64,000 nucleotides of DNA from Flagellimonas zhangzhouensis. Its GTDB lineage: Bacteria > Bacteroidota > Bacteroidia > Flavobacteriales > Flavobacteriaceae. The DNA is taken from positions 496,001 to 560,000 of the forward strand of contig NZ_FNKI01000001.1 of assembly GCF_900102925.1 (NCBI RefSeq). Reading direction: 5' to 3'. Each line of letters opens with the position of its first letter. The stretch's first letter is position 1. A program made the position numbers and the translations under genes. The notes beneath the pieces were generated by a model, which had not been told where the DNA came from, ran no database searches, and saw only the letters and a program-made list of their open reading frames with translations. Positions 49,665 through 59,387 of this stretch are shown piece after piece.

Positions 49665-52052
49665 ATGCTTAAAAATCAATTTAAAATCGCTTGGAGAAGT
49701 CTTCGGAAACGCAAAGGCTTTACCCTGATCAATATATTGGGGTTGTCTCTTGGTTTTGGCTGCAGTATTCTGGTATTTCTGTTTGTACAACACCATTTGC
49801 GGTTCGATAATTTCCACAACAATAGTGATCGTATTTACCGTTTTGCTACTGAAGAACATCGCGATTTTATTGAGTATGAAGCAGCAGTGCCCCCTGGCTT
49901 TGCCAATGCCTTTAGACAAGATTACGACTACGCCGAAAAAGTGGCCAAATATGTAGATCGACGCAATTACTTGATCACTTTGGACGGCTACATGGGTCGA
50001 AAGCAATTTACTTCTGAAGTTGCATTTGTGGAACCTGAGTTCTTCGACATTTTTAATTTTCCATTGGTAGATGGTTCCAATGGTGCTCCCATTGCAGAGC
50101 CAAATACCGCCATGATCACTGAGGAAATGGCGAAACTCATGTTTGGGGATACCAATCCTATCAACCAAACTTTTGAGATAGAAAACAATCAGACCATCAC
50201 TATCACAGCGGTGCTCCAAGATTTGCCCAACAATACTTTTGTGGGGGAGCAAATCTTTGTGTCGTTCGAAACTTTGAAAAGTTATGATGAATTTATGTCA
50301 TCAGAAACTTGGGGAGGCCTCAACTCTTCGTTGCATTGTTTTGCTTTAATGCGTCCGAATCAAGACATCGCACAAATTGAAAATCAGCTTCAAGGGTATG
50401 TGCAGAAATATAGGCCAAACACCAAAAATGTACATCATTACAAAGTGCAACCGCTCGCCCAGACTCATTTGGACTCGAGATATGAGGGAGGAATAGACAC
50501 CAAAACCTTATGGATTTTTTCCTTGGTCGGCCTTTTTATACTCATTGTTGCCTGTATCAACTTTATTAATATTTCTACCGCACAATCTACCTATAGATCT
50601 AAAGAAGTTGGTGTTCGAAAAGTGTTGGGCAGTTTTAAAAACCAACTGTTCTGGCAATTTATGGCCGAGACATTTATCGTTAGCGTTTTGGCTTTGGTTA
50701 TCGGTATTGGCATGTGCGTTTCCATTTTGCCCTCTTTCAATACCCTCTTTGATCTTGAACTTTCCATTACCACGCTATTTCAATTAAAATTTGCTGGTTT
50801 TGTTATTCTTCTATTGGGATTGGTAACCTTATTGGCAGGAAGTTATCCAGGTCTTTTATTGGCAAGAATAGCTCCTGTTTTGGCCTTGAAAAGAAAGGTT
50901 TCACAAAACGATGCAGGAGGTTATGTTACCCGAAAAGCTTTGGTCGTGGTTCAGTTTGCTATCTCTATCGTATTGATTATTGGCTCTATCGTTGTATCCA
51001 AACAATTAAAATATGCCATTGATTCAGATCTGGGCTTTACCAAAGATGGAATGGTCATGATTGAAATCCCAGAATACATCGAATTAACCCAATTAAATGG
51101 CCTAAAAGAAAGAATTGCACAAAACTCCAGCGTGGCAAATGTAACCGCCTGTTTTGGATCACCAGGAGCAAGCAACAACAATTGGGGAACTGGAGTAGTC
51201 TACAACAACCGTCCAGAACCTGAAGAATTCAGTCTTCAAGTAAAAGCGGGTGATAAAAATTACATTGAAGCATTTGATCTTGAATTGGTGGCGGGGCGAA
51301 ACTTTTATGAAAAGGATTCGGTTGACGAATTAGTGGTAAATGAAACTTTCGTACGCAAAGTAGGCGCTTCCAGTCCACAGGAAATATTGGGCAAACCATT
51401 ATCCATTAACGGCGGATCCTTAAATGCTAAAATTGTAGGTGTAGTGGCCGATTTTCATGATCGCGATTTTCATAGTAGCATCAACCCCATATTTATTGCT
51501 CCCGCACCCCAAATATACTCGGAATTGGCCGTGAAGATCAATCTGGCCTCTTCGGATGAAGCATTGAGCCATATCGAAAAAGAATGGTCCGCATTATTTC
51601 CCGATTACTTGTTCGATTATGCATTTTTAGATGAAAATGTCGCCGAACTTTATGAAACCGAACAACGATTCCTTTCATTGATCGGGGTGTTCTCTGGAAT
51701 TGCCATTTTTATAGGTTGTTTAGGCATCTATGGCCTTATCCTCTTCTTTGTGGTGCAAAAAACAAAGGAAATCGGAATCCGAAAAGTATTGGGAGGAAGT
51801 ATACAGCATTTGGTGGCACTCGTGATGCAGGATTTTCTAAAACTCATTGTTATCGCTGGTATTATTGCAACACCTATCGCCTGGTATTTTATGCACCGCT
51901 GGCTAGAAAATTTTGAGTATAGAACAGCCATCAACTGGTGGGTTTTTGTCTTGGCCGTCGCCATAATAATGACCATTACTCTGGCTACAATAAGTTATCA
52001 AGCCATAAAAGCAGCACTGACCAACCCCGTAAAAAGCCTCCGAACCGAATAA
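49665..52052 (+). CDS. Double-FtsX MacB-type permease 1
   Basis: 795 residues, about eight membrane helices in two like halves. TM near 18-41 (FTLINILGLSLGFGCSILVFLF), periplasmic MacB-PCD-like domain to about 270, then three TM (near 285, 335, 375). A further TM near 430 (FAISIVLIIGSIVV) opens a second periplasmic domain (to about 680) with three TM at the end. The halves each carry the coupling-helix pattern K-E-V/I-G-V/I-R-K-V-L-G (EVGVRKVLGS and EIGIRKVLGG). One chain thus equals a MacB dimer. C-terminus NPVKSLRTE. First of five paralogs in a row. Confidence 0.9.
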   Translation: MLKNQFKIAWRSLRKRKGFTLINILGLSLGFGCSILVFLFVQHHLRFDNFHNNSDRIYRFATEEHRDFIEYEAAVPPGFANAFRQDYDYAEKVAKYVDRRNYLITLDGYMGRKQFTSEVAFVEPEFFDIFNFPLVDGSNGAPIAEPNTAMITEEMAKLMFGDTNPINQTFEIENNQTITITAVLQDLPNNTFVGEQIFVSFETLKSYDEFMSSETWGGLNSSLHCFALMRPNQDIAQIENQLQGYVQKYRPNTKNVHHYKVQPLAQTHLDSRYEGGIDTKTLWIFSLVGLFILIVACINFINISTAQSTYRSKEVGVRKVLGSFKNQLFWQFMAETFIVSVLALVIGIGMCVSILPSFNTLFDLELSITTLFQLKFAGFVILLLGLVTLLAGSYPGLLLARIAPVLALKRKVSQNDAGGYVTRKALVVVQFAISIVLIIGSIVVSKQLKYAIDSDLGFTKDGMVMIEIPEYIELTQLNGLKERIAQNSSVANVTACFGSPGASNNNWGTGVVYNNRPEPEEFSLQVKAGDKNYIEAFDLELVAGRNFYEKDSVDELVVNETFVRKVGASSPQEILGKPLSINGGSLNAKIVGVVADFHDRDFHSSINPIFIAPAPQIYSELAVKINLASSDEALSHIEKEWSALFPDYLFDYAFLDENVAELYETEQRFLSLIGVFSGIAIFIGCLGIYGLILFFVVQKTKEIGIRKVLGGSIQHLVALVMQDFLKLIVIAGIIATPIAWYFMHRWLENFEYRTAINWWVFVLAVAIIMTITLATISYQAIKAALTNPVKSLRTE

Positions 52053-52074
52053 TCATCAATCAAAATCAAAAAAC

Positions 52075-54489
52075 ATGTTCAGAACCCATTTAAATGTCGC
52101 CTGGCGATCCATCAAAAAAGACAAACTCTTCACCATCATCAAAATTGGAGGGTTTGCCGTGGGTATCTGCGCCTGTATTTTGATTTCCCTCTTCATTAAA
52201 AATGAAGTGAGCTACGACAAGCACTACGCAAAAAACGACCAAATTTATAGGGTGGTGATGCAAGGTGTTTTTGAGGGTGAGGTGATGAAAAGCACGCATT
52301 TTCCATTGCCGTTTTCCGAAGCACTTCAAACCGATTTTGCCGAAATTGAAAAAGCAGGAAAAGTAAACTCCATCGAGATTTTTGGTGCGGGAAAAAGAGG
52401 GTTCCGATTGGAAGGAAAACAAGAAAACACCTTTGAAGAAAATTTCCTGTTGGCCGACCAAGAGGCTTTCAACATTTTAGAAATCGAATTGGAGCAAGGA
52501 AATGCAGAAACTGCTTTGCTAAATCCACAAAGTATTGTTTTATCTGAATCCAAGGCCGCGAAATATTTTCCCAATGGAAATGCTGTTGGCCAAACGGTGT
52601 TTTTGGACAACGATGCGACCAAGCCCTACACCATCACGGGCATTATGAACGATGTGCCCAAAAACTCACATCTCAATTTTGATTTTTTACTTCCCGTTGA
52701 TGACAATTATGGAGGATGGACGAACCAGAATTATTTTACCTATGTTTTGGTGAATCCCAATACCAATATTGCCGAATTGGAGAACAAATTGGCAACGGTG
52801 GTGGATAAATATATCATCCCCGCTCAAATTGAACGAGGTCGCTCTGCCGACTTTATCGAAGTGTTGAGAACGATTGAATACAAGCTTCAACCCATTTCGG
52901 ACATTTATTTAAAATCCGACCTAAAAATGCAGGACGGGCTTAAACATGGTGACATCAAATTTGTTTGGTTGTTTGCCGCTATAGCCCTTTTTGTGTTGTT
53001 GTTGGCTATCATCAACTTTATCAATTTATCCACCGCAAAATCTGCTAATAGAGCCAAAGAGGTTGGACTTCGAAAAACTATCGGAGCGTTTAGAAATAAT
53101 TTGGTCAACCAGTTCTTAACCGAATCTGTTTTGTTCAGTATCATTTCATTTGTTTTGGGTACCGCATTGGCCTGGGCGCTTTTGCCCATGTTCAATGAAA
53201 TCGCAGCCAAAAACATCGCCATGCCATGGTTATCATGGTGGTTCCTTCCACTATTATTGGCTTCGTCCTTACTTGTGGGGGTTTTGGCCGGACTGTATCC
53301 TGCATTCTATTTATCCGCCTTTAGACCTGCCAATGTGCTAAAAGGCAGCTTGAGTATTGGCAGTAAAAGTGGCAAATTAAGAAGTGGTCTTGTAGTGTTT
53401 CAATTCACTACTTCGGTGGTTTTGATCATAGGTACGCTGATTATTTACCAACAGATGGATTACATCATCAACAAAAAATTGGGCTACCAAAAAGAACAGG
53501 TGGTTGTGTTGGAAGGCACAAATATTTTGGGTGACAAAATGGAATCCTTTAAGAATCAACTTTTGGGATTATCCCAAGTAAAAAGTGTTACCGCAACCAG
53601 CTATTTGCCCCTTGATGGTGGAAGTAGAAACGGGAATACCTTTAGGCTAGAAAACAAAGATGATGGCGGTCGAGGCGTTCCTGCCCAAATATGGAGGGTA
53701 GATTACGACTACATTAAAACCTTGGGCATAGCATTGAAAAAAGGAAGAGATTTTTCCAAAGAATTCGCCACCGACTCCGAAAACGCGATTGTAATCAATT
53801 CCAAAATGGCCTCCGATTTAGGTTTGAAAGACCCCATCGGGAAAAAAGTGAGCAATGGACAAACTTTTACCATAATTGGAGTAATTGAAGATTTTCATTT
53901 TAAATCACTCAAAGAAGATATTTCTGCCTTGTCTTTAGTTATTGGAGAAAATATTGGTGCTGTTTCTGTGAAATTGGAAAAAGGCAATCCAACCGAAGCA
54001 TTGGCGGCCATTGAAGCTATTTGGGACAGCAATATTCCGAACCAGGCCTTGAGCTATAATTTTATGGAACAGGAATTTGCCCAAATGCACGACGATGTGC
54101 AACGTATGGGTAAAATCTTCAACAGTTTTGCGCTTTTTGCCATTCTTGTAGCCTGTTTAGGCTTGTTTGCGCTTTCTGCATTTATGGTGGAACAACGCAA
54201 AAAGGAAATCAGCATCCGTTTGGTTTTGGGCGCACCTTTCAAAAGTATTTATCAACTGTTAACCCTCGACTTTTTAAAGTTGATCTTGGTTTCCATTTGC
54301 ATTGCCATTCCAGTGGGCTGGTATTTAATGAACCACTGGTTGGAAGGTTTTGCCTATCACATCAACATAGGACTGGGAATTTTTATAACCGCAGGCATCA
54401 TCGCCCTCGGTGTCGCCATACTAACCATTAGTTATCAATCAATCGGAGCCGCTTTGGTGAAACCCACCAAAGGTCTGCGAACGGAATAA
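52075..54489 (+). CDS. Double-FtsX MacB-type permease 2
   Basis: 804 residues with the same plan as permease 1: N-terminal TM (TIIKIGGFAVGICACILISLFI), first periplasmic domain, TM block with EVGLRKTIGAFRNN, mid TM (FTTSVVLIIGTLIIYQQ), second periplasmic domain, final TM block with EISIRLVLGAPFKS. The second coupling motif reads KKEISIRLVLG rather than EIGIRKVLG, a divergence from its neighbours. C-terminus KPTKGLRTE. The gap from permease 1 is 22 bp and contains the same ATCAATCAAAA leader. Sequence identity to the other four is low to moderate by eye, so each probably has its own role or partner. Confidence 0.9.
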   Translation: MFRTHLNVAWRSIKKDKLFTIIKIGGFAVGICACILISLFIKNEVSYDKHYAKNDQIYRVVMQGVFEGEVMKSTHFPLPFSEALQTDFAEIEKAGKVNSIEIFGAGKRGFRLEGKQENTFEENFLLADQEAFNILEIELEQGNAETALLNPQSIVLSESKAAKYFPNGNAVGQTVFLDNDATKPYTITGIMNDVPKNSHLNFDFLLPVDDNYGGWTNQNYFTYVLVNPNTNIAELENKLATVVDKYIIPAQIERGRSADFIEVLRTIEYKLQPISDIYLKSDLKMQDGLKHGDIKFVWLFAAIALFVLLLAIINFINLSTAKSANRAKEVGLRKTIGAFRNNLVNQFLTESVLFSIISFVLGTALAWALLPMFNEIAAKNIAMPWLSWWFLPLLLASSLLVGVLAGLYPAFYLSAFRPANVLKGSLSIGSKSGKLRSGLVVFQFTTSVVLIIGTLIIYQQMDYIINKKLGYQKEQVVVLEGTNILGDKMESFKNQLLGLSQVKSVTATSYLPLDGGSRNGNTFRLENKDDGGRGVPAQIWRVDYDYIKTLGIALKKGRDFSKEFATDSENAIVINSKMASDLGLKDPIGKKVSNGQTFTIIGVIEDFHFKSLKEDISALSLVIGENIGAVSVKLEKGNPTEALAAIEAIWDSNIPNQALSYNFMEQEFAQMHDDVQRMGKIFNSFALFAILVACLGLFALSAFMVEQRKKEISIRLVLGAPFKSIYQLLTLDFLKLILVSICIAIPVGWYLMNHWLEGFAYHINIGLGIFITAGIIALGVAILTISYQSIGAALVKPTKGLRTE

Positions 54490-54510
54490 ATCAATCAAAA
54501 ACGACACGTC

Positions 54511-56910
54511 ATGCTTAAGAACTATTTAAAAATCGCCTGGAGAAACCTAACCAAGCACAAGGCTTACACCATTATCAATGTGGGGGGCCTTGCCTTGGGT
54601 ATGGCCGTTACTTTGATTATCGGCCTTTGGATCAATGATGAATTGAACCACAACAGCCACTTTCCCCAAAAAGATAAGATTGCCCAAGTGTATCAGTCCC
54701 AAACCATGAATGGGCAAACAGGTACAGGGCCAGCTATTCCCAGGCCTTTGGAAATGGCCATGCGAGAAGATTACATGGATAATTTTAAGTATGTGGTGAT
54801 GTCCTCGTGGAATACTCCCCAATATTTAAAAAATGGTGAAACCAGCCTATCCAGAAATGGTTATTTCATTCAAAGGGATGCGCCCGAAATGCTCGATCTT
54901 AAGATTATAAAGGGTGAAAAAGACGGTTTGCGTGAAATCAATACCATCATGCTTTCCGAGTCCTCTGCAAATGCCCTTTTTAGCAATGAGGACCCCATTG
55001 GAAAAACCTTAAAGGTGAACAGCGAGCATGACATGATGGTAACGGCTGTTTACGAAGATATCCCTTTCAATACCTCTTTTTCAGATGCCGATTATCTAAT
55101 GCCCTGGGCAAAATACGTTACACTTTGGGATTGGGTAAAACGTTCTGAGGATTATTGGGATAATAACTCGTTCCAGATGTTTGTGCAGATTGCGGATAAC
55201 ACTACCATAGAGGCAGTCTCTGAAAAAATTAGGGACGTAAAGAAAATTAAGGATCCAGATTTGGTTGAGTTCAATCCAGAAATGTTCTTGTTGCCCATGG
55301 AAGATTGGTATTTGCGTTCCAACTTCCAAAATGGAAAACAAGTTGGTGGCCGAATCAAATATGTTTGGCTTTTTGGCATTATTGGCGTTTTCGTGCTGCT
55401 TTTGGCCTGTATAAACTTTATGAACCTCAGCACTGCCCGTTCCGAAAAAAGAGCCAAGGAAGTGGGCATTAGAAAATCCATAGGTTCCCAACGCGGCCAG
55501 CTGATTAACCAATTTTTAGGTGAATCTTTCTTAGTAGTTCTTTTGGCATTCATTATCGCTGTTGGTATCGTGGTGCTTTCGTTAAGCGGATTCAACGAAT
55601 TGGCCAGAAAAGAAATGGAGTTCCCATGGACCTCCCTTTTATTTTGGGGTGTTTCGTTGGTTTTCATTTTGATTACAGCCTTATTGGCGGGTAGTTATCC
55701 TGCATTATATCTCTCTTCATTTAGACCAGTAGATGTTTTGAAAGGAACATTTAAAACTGGTAAACACTCTGGATTGCCACGAAAAATATTGGTGGTGGTA
55801 CAGTTTACGGTTTCCGTGGCATTTATTATTGGAACTGTCATCGTGATGCAACAAATCAACCATGCCAAAAACCGACCCATTGGTTATGACAAGGAAGGTT
55901 TGGTTCAGATTCCGACCATGAGTCAAGATTTTACTGGAAAGTTCGAACTGATGCGAGATGAATTCATCAAATCAGGTGCAGTTACCGAAATGTCGACATC
56001 CAGTGCCCCAACTACCAGAATCTGGTCTAACCGTAGTGGCTTTAATTGGGAAGGCAAACCTGAAGGTTTCCAAGAAGATTTGGCCTGGACCGAAGTGTCT
56101 CCAGAATACGCCAAAAGCTTGGGACTTAAAATAGTTGCAGGAAGAGATTTTTCAAGGGATTTTGCATCCGACTCATTAGGAATATTGATCAATGAAACCG
56201 CTGTAAAATATATGGGGCTCCAAGATCCAGTAGGTCAGATTATTACGGATTCTGATACCGAAGACCCTTTTGAACCCATGAAAATTATCGGTGTGGTGGA
56301 AGATATGATCGCCCAATCTCCGTATGAACCCGTAAAGCAAGGGTGGTATGTTTTCGACAGAAACGATAATGGATCTTTTTATAATATGCGATTGAATCCC
56401 AACAAAAGTGCTTCGGAAAACATTGCCATAATCGAGCGTGTTTTTAAAGAGCATTTTCCAAATATTCCTTTTCAATATGATTTTGTGGACGAGGAATACG
56501 GCAAAAAATTCGCTTCTGAAGTTCGTGTAGGGCGATTGTCTGGAATCTTCACCGCATTGGCCATTTTGATCAGTTGTTTGGGACTATTTGGTCTTACTTC
56601 CTTTGTTGCAGAACAACGAACCAAAGAAATCGGGGTGCGCAAAGTTTTGGGCGCATCTGTTTTCAATGTCTGGAACATGCTTTCCAAAGACTTTTTAAAG
56701 CTAGTGGTCATCTCATGTTTTATTGCGGTGCCCATAGCGTATTATGTTATGAATGGGTGGTTGCAAGAATACCCCTATCGTGTGATCCTTAAATGGTGGA
56801 TTTTTGCCTTGGCCATGATCGGGGCGTTCCTACTCACCATTATTACCGTAAGCTTTCAAGCCATAAAAGCGGCAAAATCCAACCCGACCAAAAGCTTACG
56901 AACTGAATAA
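54511..56910 (+). CDS. Double-FtsX MacB-type permease 3
   Basis: 799 residues. N-terminal TM (YTIINVGGLALGMAVTLIIGLWI), first periplasmic domain, TM block with EVGIRKSIGSQRGQ, mid TM (FTVSVAFIIGTVIVMQQ), second periplasmic domain with FNWEGKPEGFQEDLAW (possible substrate-facing region), final TM block with EIGVRKVLGASVFN. C-terminus NPTKSLRTE. Preceded by a 21-bp gap with the ATCAATCAAAAA leader. Part of the five-gene paralog array; the neighbours alone do not tell which ATPase it uses. Confidence 0.9.
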   Translation: MLKNYLKIAWRNLTKHKAYTIINVGGLALGMAVTLIIGLWINDELNHNSHFPQKDKIAQVYQSQTMNGQTGTGPAIPRPLEMAMREDYMDNFKYVVMSSWNTPQYLKNGETSLSRNGYFIQRDAPEMLDLKIIKGEKDGLREINTIMLSESSANALFSNEDPIGKTLKVNSEHDMMVTAVYEDIPFNTSFSDADYLMPWAKYVTLWDWVKRSEDYWDNNSFQMFVQIADNTTIEAVSEKIRDVKKIKDPDLVEFNPEMFLLPMEDWYLRSNFQNGKQVGGRIKYVWLFGIIGVFVLLLACINFMNLSTARSEKRAKEVGIRKSIGSQRGQLINQFLGESFLVVLLAFIIAVGIVVLSLSGFNELARKEMEFPWTSLLFWGVSLVFILITALLAGSYPALYLSSFRPVDVLKGTFKTGKHSGLPRKILVVVQFTVSVAFIIGTVIVMQQINHAKNRPIGYDKEGLVQIPTMSQDFTGKFELMRDEFIKSGAVTEMSTSSAPTTRIWSNRSGFNWEGKPEGFQEDLAWTEVSPEYAKSLGLKIVAGRDFSRDFASDSLGILINETAVKYMGLQDPVGQIITDSDTEDPFEPMKIIGVVEDMIAQSPYEPVKQGWYVFDRNDNGSFYNMRLNPNKSASENIAIIERVFKEHFPNIPFQYDFVDEEYGKKFASEVRVGRLSGIFTALAILISCLGLFGLTSFVAEQRTKEIGVRKVLGASVFNVWNMLSKDFLKLVVISCFIAVPIAYYVMNGWLQEYPYRVILKWWIFALAMIGAFLLTIITVSFQAIKAAKSNPTKSLRTE

Positions 56911-56933
56911 TTCATCTTCAAAAAACACAGATC

Positions 56934-59366
56934 ATGTTTAAAAACAATTTAAAAATCGCCTGGAGAAGCCTTAAAAAGCAGCCATTCTTTACCTTCCTGA
57001 ACATATTTGGATTAGCCATCGGAATGGCTGGCGGGCTTTTGCTCAGTCTCTATATCTACGACGAGCTGAGCTATGATAAAATGTTTGCCGATGCCGAACG
57101 CATTTACCGTGTGAATGCAGATGTAAAGTTTGGGGGCAAAGAAGAGCAAATGGCAGAAGTTTCTGCACCGATGGGTGAAACTATGCTGCGCGACTTTCCT
57201 GAAGTGGAGCTAGCTACCCGTTTTCGGGGCATTGGTAGTGTGTTTATTAAGGAAGAGGGTGTACGAAGCAATGTACGTGAACCAGGGGTAACCTATGCCG
57301 ATTCTACTTTCTTTAAAATGCTCGGGGTAGAGTTGCTTTATGGGGATGAATTCACCGCATTGAAAGAACCCAATACGGTGGTAATGTCCAAAACTGCTGC
57401 AGAAAAACATTTTCCCATAGATCAAGCCGTTGGGAAAACCGTTGTGCTGAACGATCAAGATGTGTACACTGTTTCGGGTGTTATAGAGGATATGCCCCAT
57501 AATTCATTTCTTCAAGATAGAGGCTTGTTTTTATCCATGGCAGGGTATGAAGATTCCCGAGCAGGTGACTGGGGAAGCCACAATTTTTATACCCTCGTAA
57601 AATTGATTCCAGGTGCAAAACCCCAAGATATTCAGGACAAATTGCAAGGAATGGTGGGTAAATATTTGATTCCCTACGTACAACGCTATTTTCCAGGTAT
57701 CACCGAAGAACAATTTATAGCATCGGGCAATTACATGAAATATTCAACCATTGCCCTTACCGATATTCACCTGCATTCGGGTAGAAGTCCAGAATTTAGT
57801 CCCGTAAGCGATATTAAAAACGTCTACATTCTTAGTGCAATTGCCATTATTTTACTCGTATTGGCTAGTGTCAATTTTATGAATCTTACTACTGCCCATT
57901 CCCTTAAAAGATCTAAAGAGGTGGGTATCCGAAAAACATTGGGCTCGCAACGCAGCAGTTTGATCGGTCAATTTTTAACGGAATCAGGATTGATTACATT
58001 TGGCGCATTGTTGTTTGCTGTACTTATCGCGGTAATCGCAATGCCATTCTATAACGAGATAAGCGGTAAGGAGCTTTCCATTCCATTTGGCAACCCTTTA
58101 TTTTGGATTATTTTACTAGTTGCTTCCTTGGCACTAGGAGTTCTTTCAGGTAGCTACCCCGCATTTTTCATGTCCAAATTTGTGGCCGCTAAAGTACTGA
58201 AAGGACAAGGCGACAATTCCATTGGAGGTGGGCGTGTAAGAAACATATTGGTGATTCTCCAATTTTCCATTTCCGTGATATTAATTATGGGCACCTTGGT
58301 GGTTTCTCAACAATTGCGGTACATACAAGGCAAAGATCTAGGATATGCAAAAGACCAAGTATTGGTCATCAGAGGAGTGAATGGCTTGGAAGGAAATCGA
58401 ACAGCGTTCAAGAATGAAGTAGAGCAATTGAGCCAGACCAGTACAGCCACTTTAAGTAGCTATTTGCCTACTCCATCTTCCAGAAGTGATAGTTCCTTCA
58501 TGAGAAAAGAAGATCGAAGTCAAGAAAAGGCCATTAACATGCAGCAATGGCGTGTGGACGAAGATTATATCTCCACAATGGGTCTAACCTTAATTTCTGG
58601 TAGAAATTTTGACACTGCGCGCTACGCAAGTGATTCCACAGGAATTATCCTTAATGAAAAAGCAGTCTCGATTTTAGGCAAAACACCCGAAACTGTTTTG
58701 GGACAGCAATTTGTAAACGATTTTGATGATGAATCATTGATTACTGTTATTGGCGTTATTAAGGATTTCCATTTTGAATCTTTACGAACCCAAGTGGAAT
58801 CATTGGCCCTGTTTTATGGTGGAGAATTTGCAAGCAATCTTTCCGTAAAACTTAACGAGGGTGATGTAACCCGCACCATTGCAGATATTGAAAATATTTG
58901 GATGGATATTGCACCTACACAACCCTTTGAATACTACTTCATGGACGACTCCTTCAATACAAGTTATGAAGCAGAACAGCGATTAGGTCAGATCTTTATG
59001 ATCTTTACTATTCTGTCTATTTTAATAGCCTGTTTAGGACTCTTTGGACTTGCAGCATTCAATGCCCAGAAACGGGTGAAAGAAATTGGGGTGCGCAAAG
59101 TTTTGGGTGCGGGTGTTGGACAAATCGTTTATCGCTTATCCATGGATTTTCTAAAACTTGTGGGGCTATCGGTGATCATTGCGCTTCCATTGGGATGGTA
59201 CGCTATGGATCGATGGCTAGAGGACTTTTCCTATCGCATAGATATTCCATGGTGGATTTTTGCCTTATCTGCACTATTGGCGGTAGGTGTCGCATTGCTT
59301 ACGGTGAGCTATCAAAGTATCAAAGCCGCGATTGTAAATCCCGTAAAAAGTCTAAGAACTGAATAA
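56934..59366 (+). CDS. Double-FtsX MacB-type permease 4
   Basis: 810 residues. N-terminal TM (FTFLNIFGLAIGMAGGLLLSLYI), first periplasmic domain (EVELATRFRGIG and FKMLGVELLYGDEF blocks typical of the family), TM block with EVGIRKTLGSQRSS, mid TM (FSISVILIMGTLVVSQQ), second periplasmic domain, final TM block with EIGVRKVLGAGVGQ. C-terminus NPVKSLRTE. Gap of 23 bp from permease 3. It looks closest by eye to permease 3 in its coupling motifs. Confidence 0.9.
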   Translation: MFKNNLKIAWRSLKKQPFFTFLNIFGLAIGMAGGLLLSLYIYDELSYDKMFADAERIYRVNADVKFGGKEEQMAEVSAPMGETMLRDFPEVELATRFRGIGSVFIKEEGVRSNVREPGVTYADSTFFKMLGVELLYGDEFTALKEPNTVVMSKTAAEKHFPIDQAVGKTVVLNDQDVYTVSGVIEDMPHNSFLQDRGLFLSMAGYEDSRAGDWGSHNFYTLVKLIPGAKPQDIQDKLQGMVGKYLIPYVQRYFPGITEEQFIASGNYMKYSTIALTDIHLHSGRSPEFSPVSDIKNVYILSAIAIILLVLASVNFMNLTTAHSLKRSKEVGIRKTLGSQRSSLIGQFLTESGLITFGALLFAVLIAVIAMPFYNEISGKELSIPFGNPLFWIILLVASLALGVLSGSYPAFFMSKFVAAKVLKGQGDNSIGGGRVRNILVILQFSISVILIMGTLVVSQQLRYIQGKDLGYAKDQVLVIRGVNGLEGNRTAFKNEVEQLSQTSTATLSSYLPTPSSRSDSSFMRKEDRSQEKAINMQQWRVDEDYISTMGLTLISGRNFDTARYASDSTGIILNEKAVSILGKTPETVLGQQFVNDFDDESLITVIGVIKDFHFESLRTQVESLALFYGGEFASNLSVKLNEGDVTRTIADIENIWMDIAPTQPFEYYFMDDSFNTSYEAEQRLGQIFMIFTILSILIACLGLFGLAAFNAQKRVKEIGVRKVLGAGVGQIVYRLSMDFLKLVGLSVIIALPLGWYAMDRWLEDFSYRIDIPWWIFALSALLAVGVALLTVSYQSIKAAIVNPVKSLRTE

Positions 59367-59387
59367 TTAATTCTATAAACACTAACC

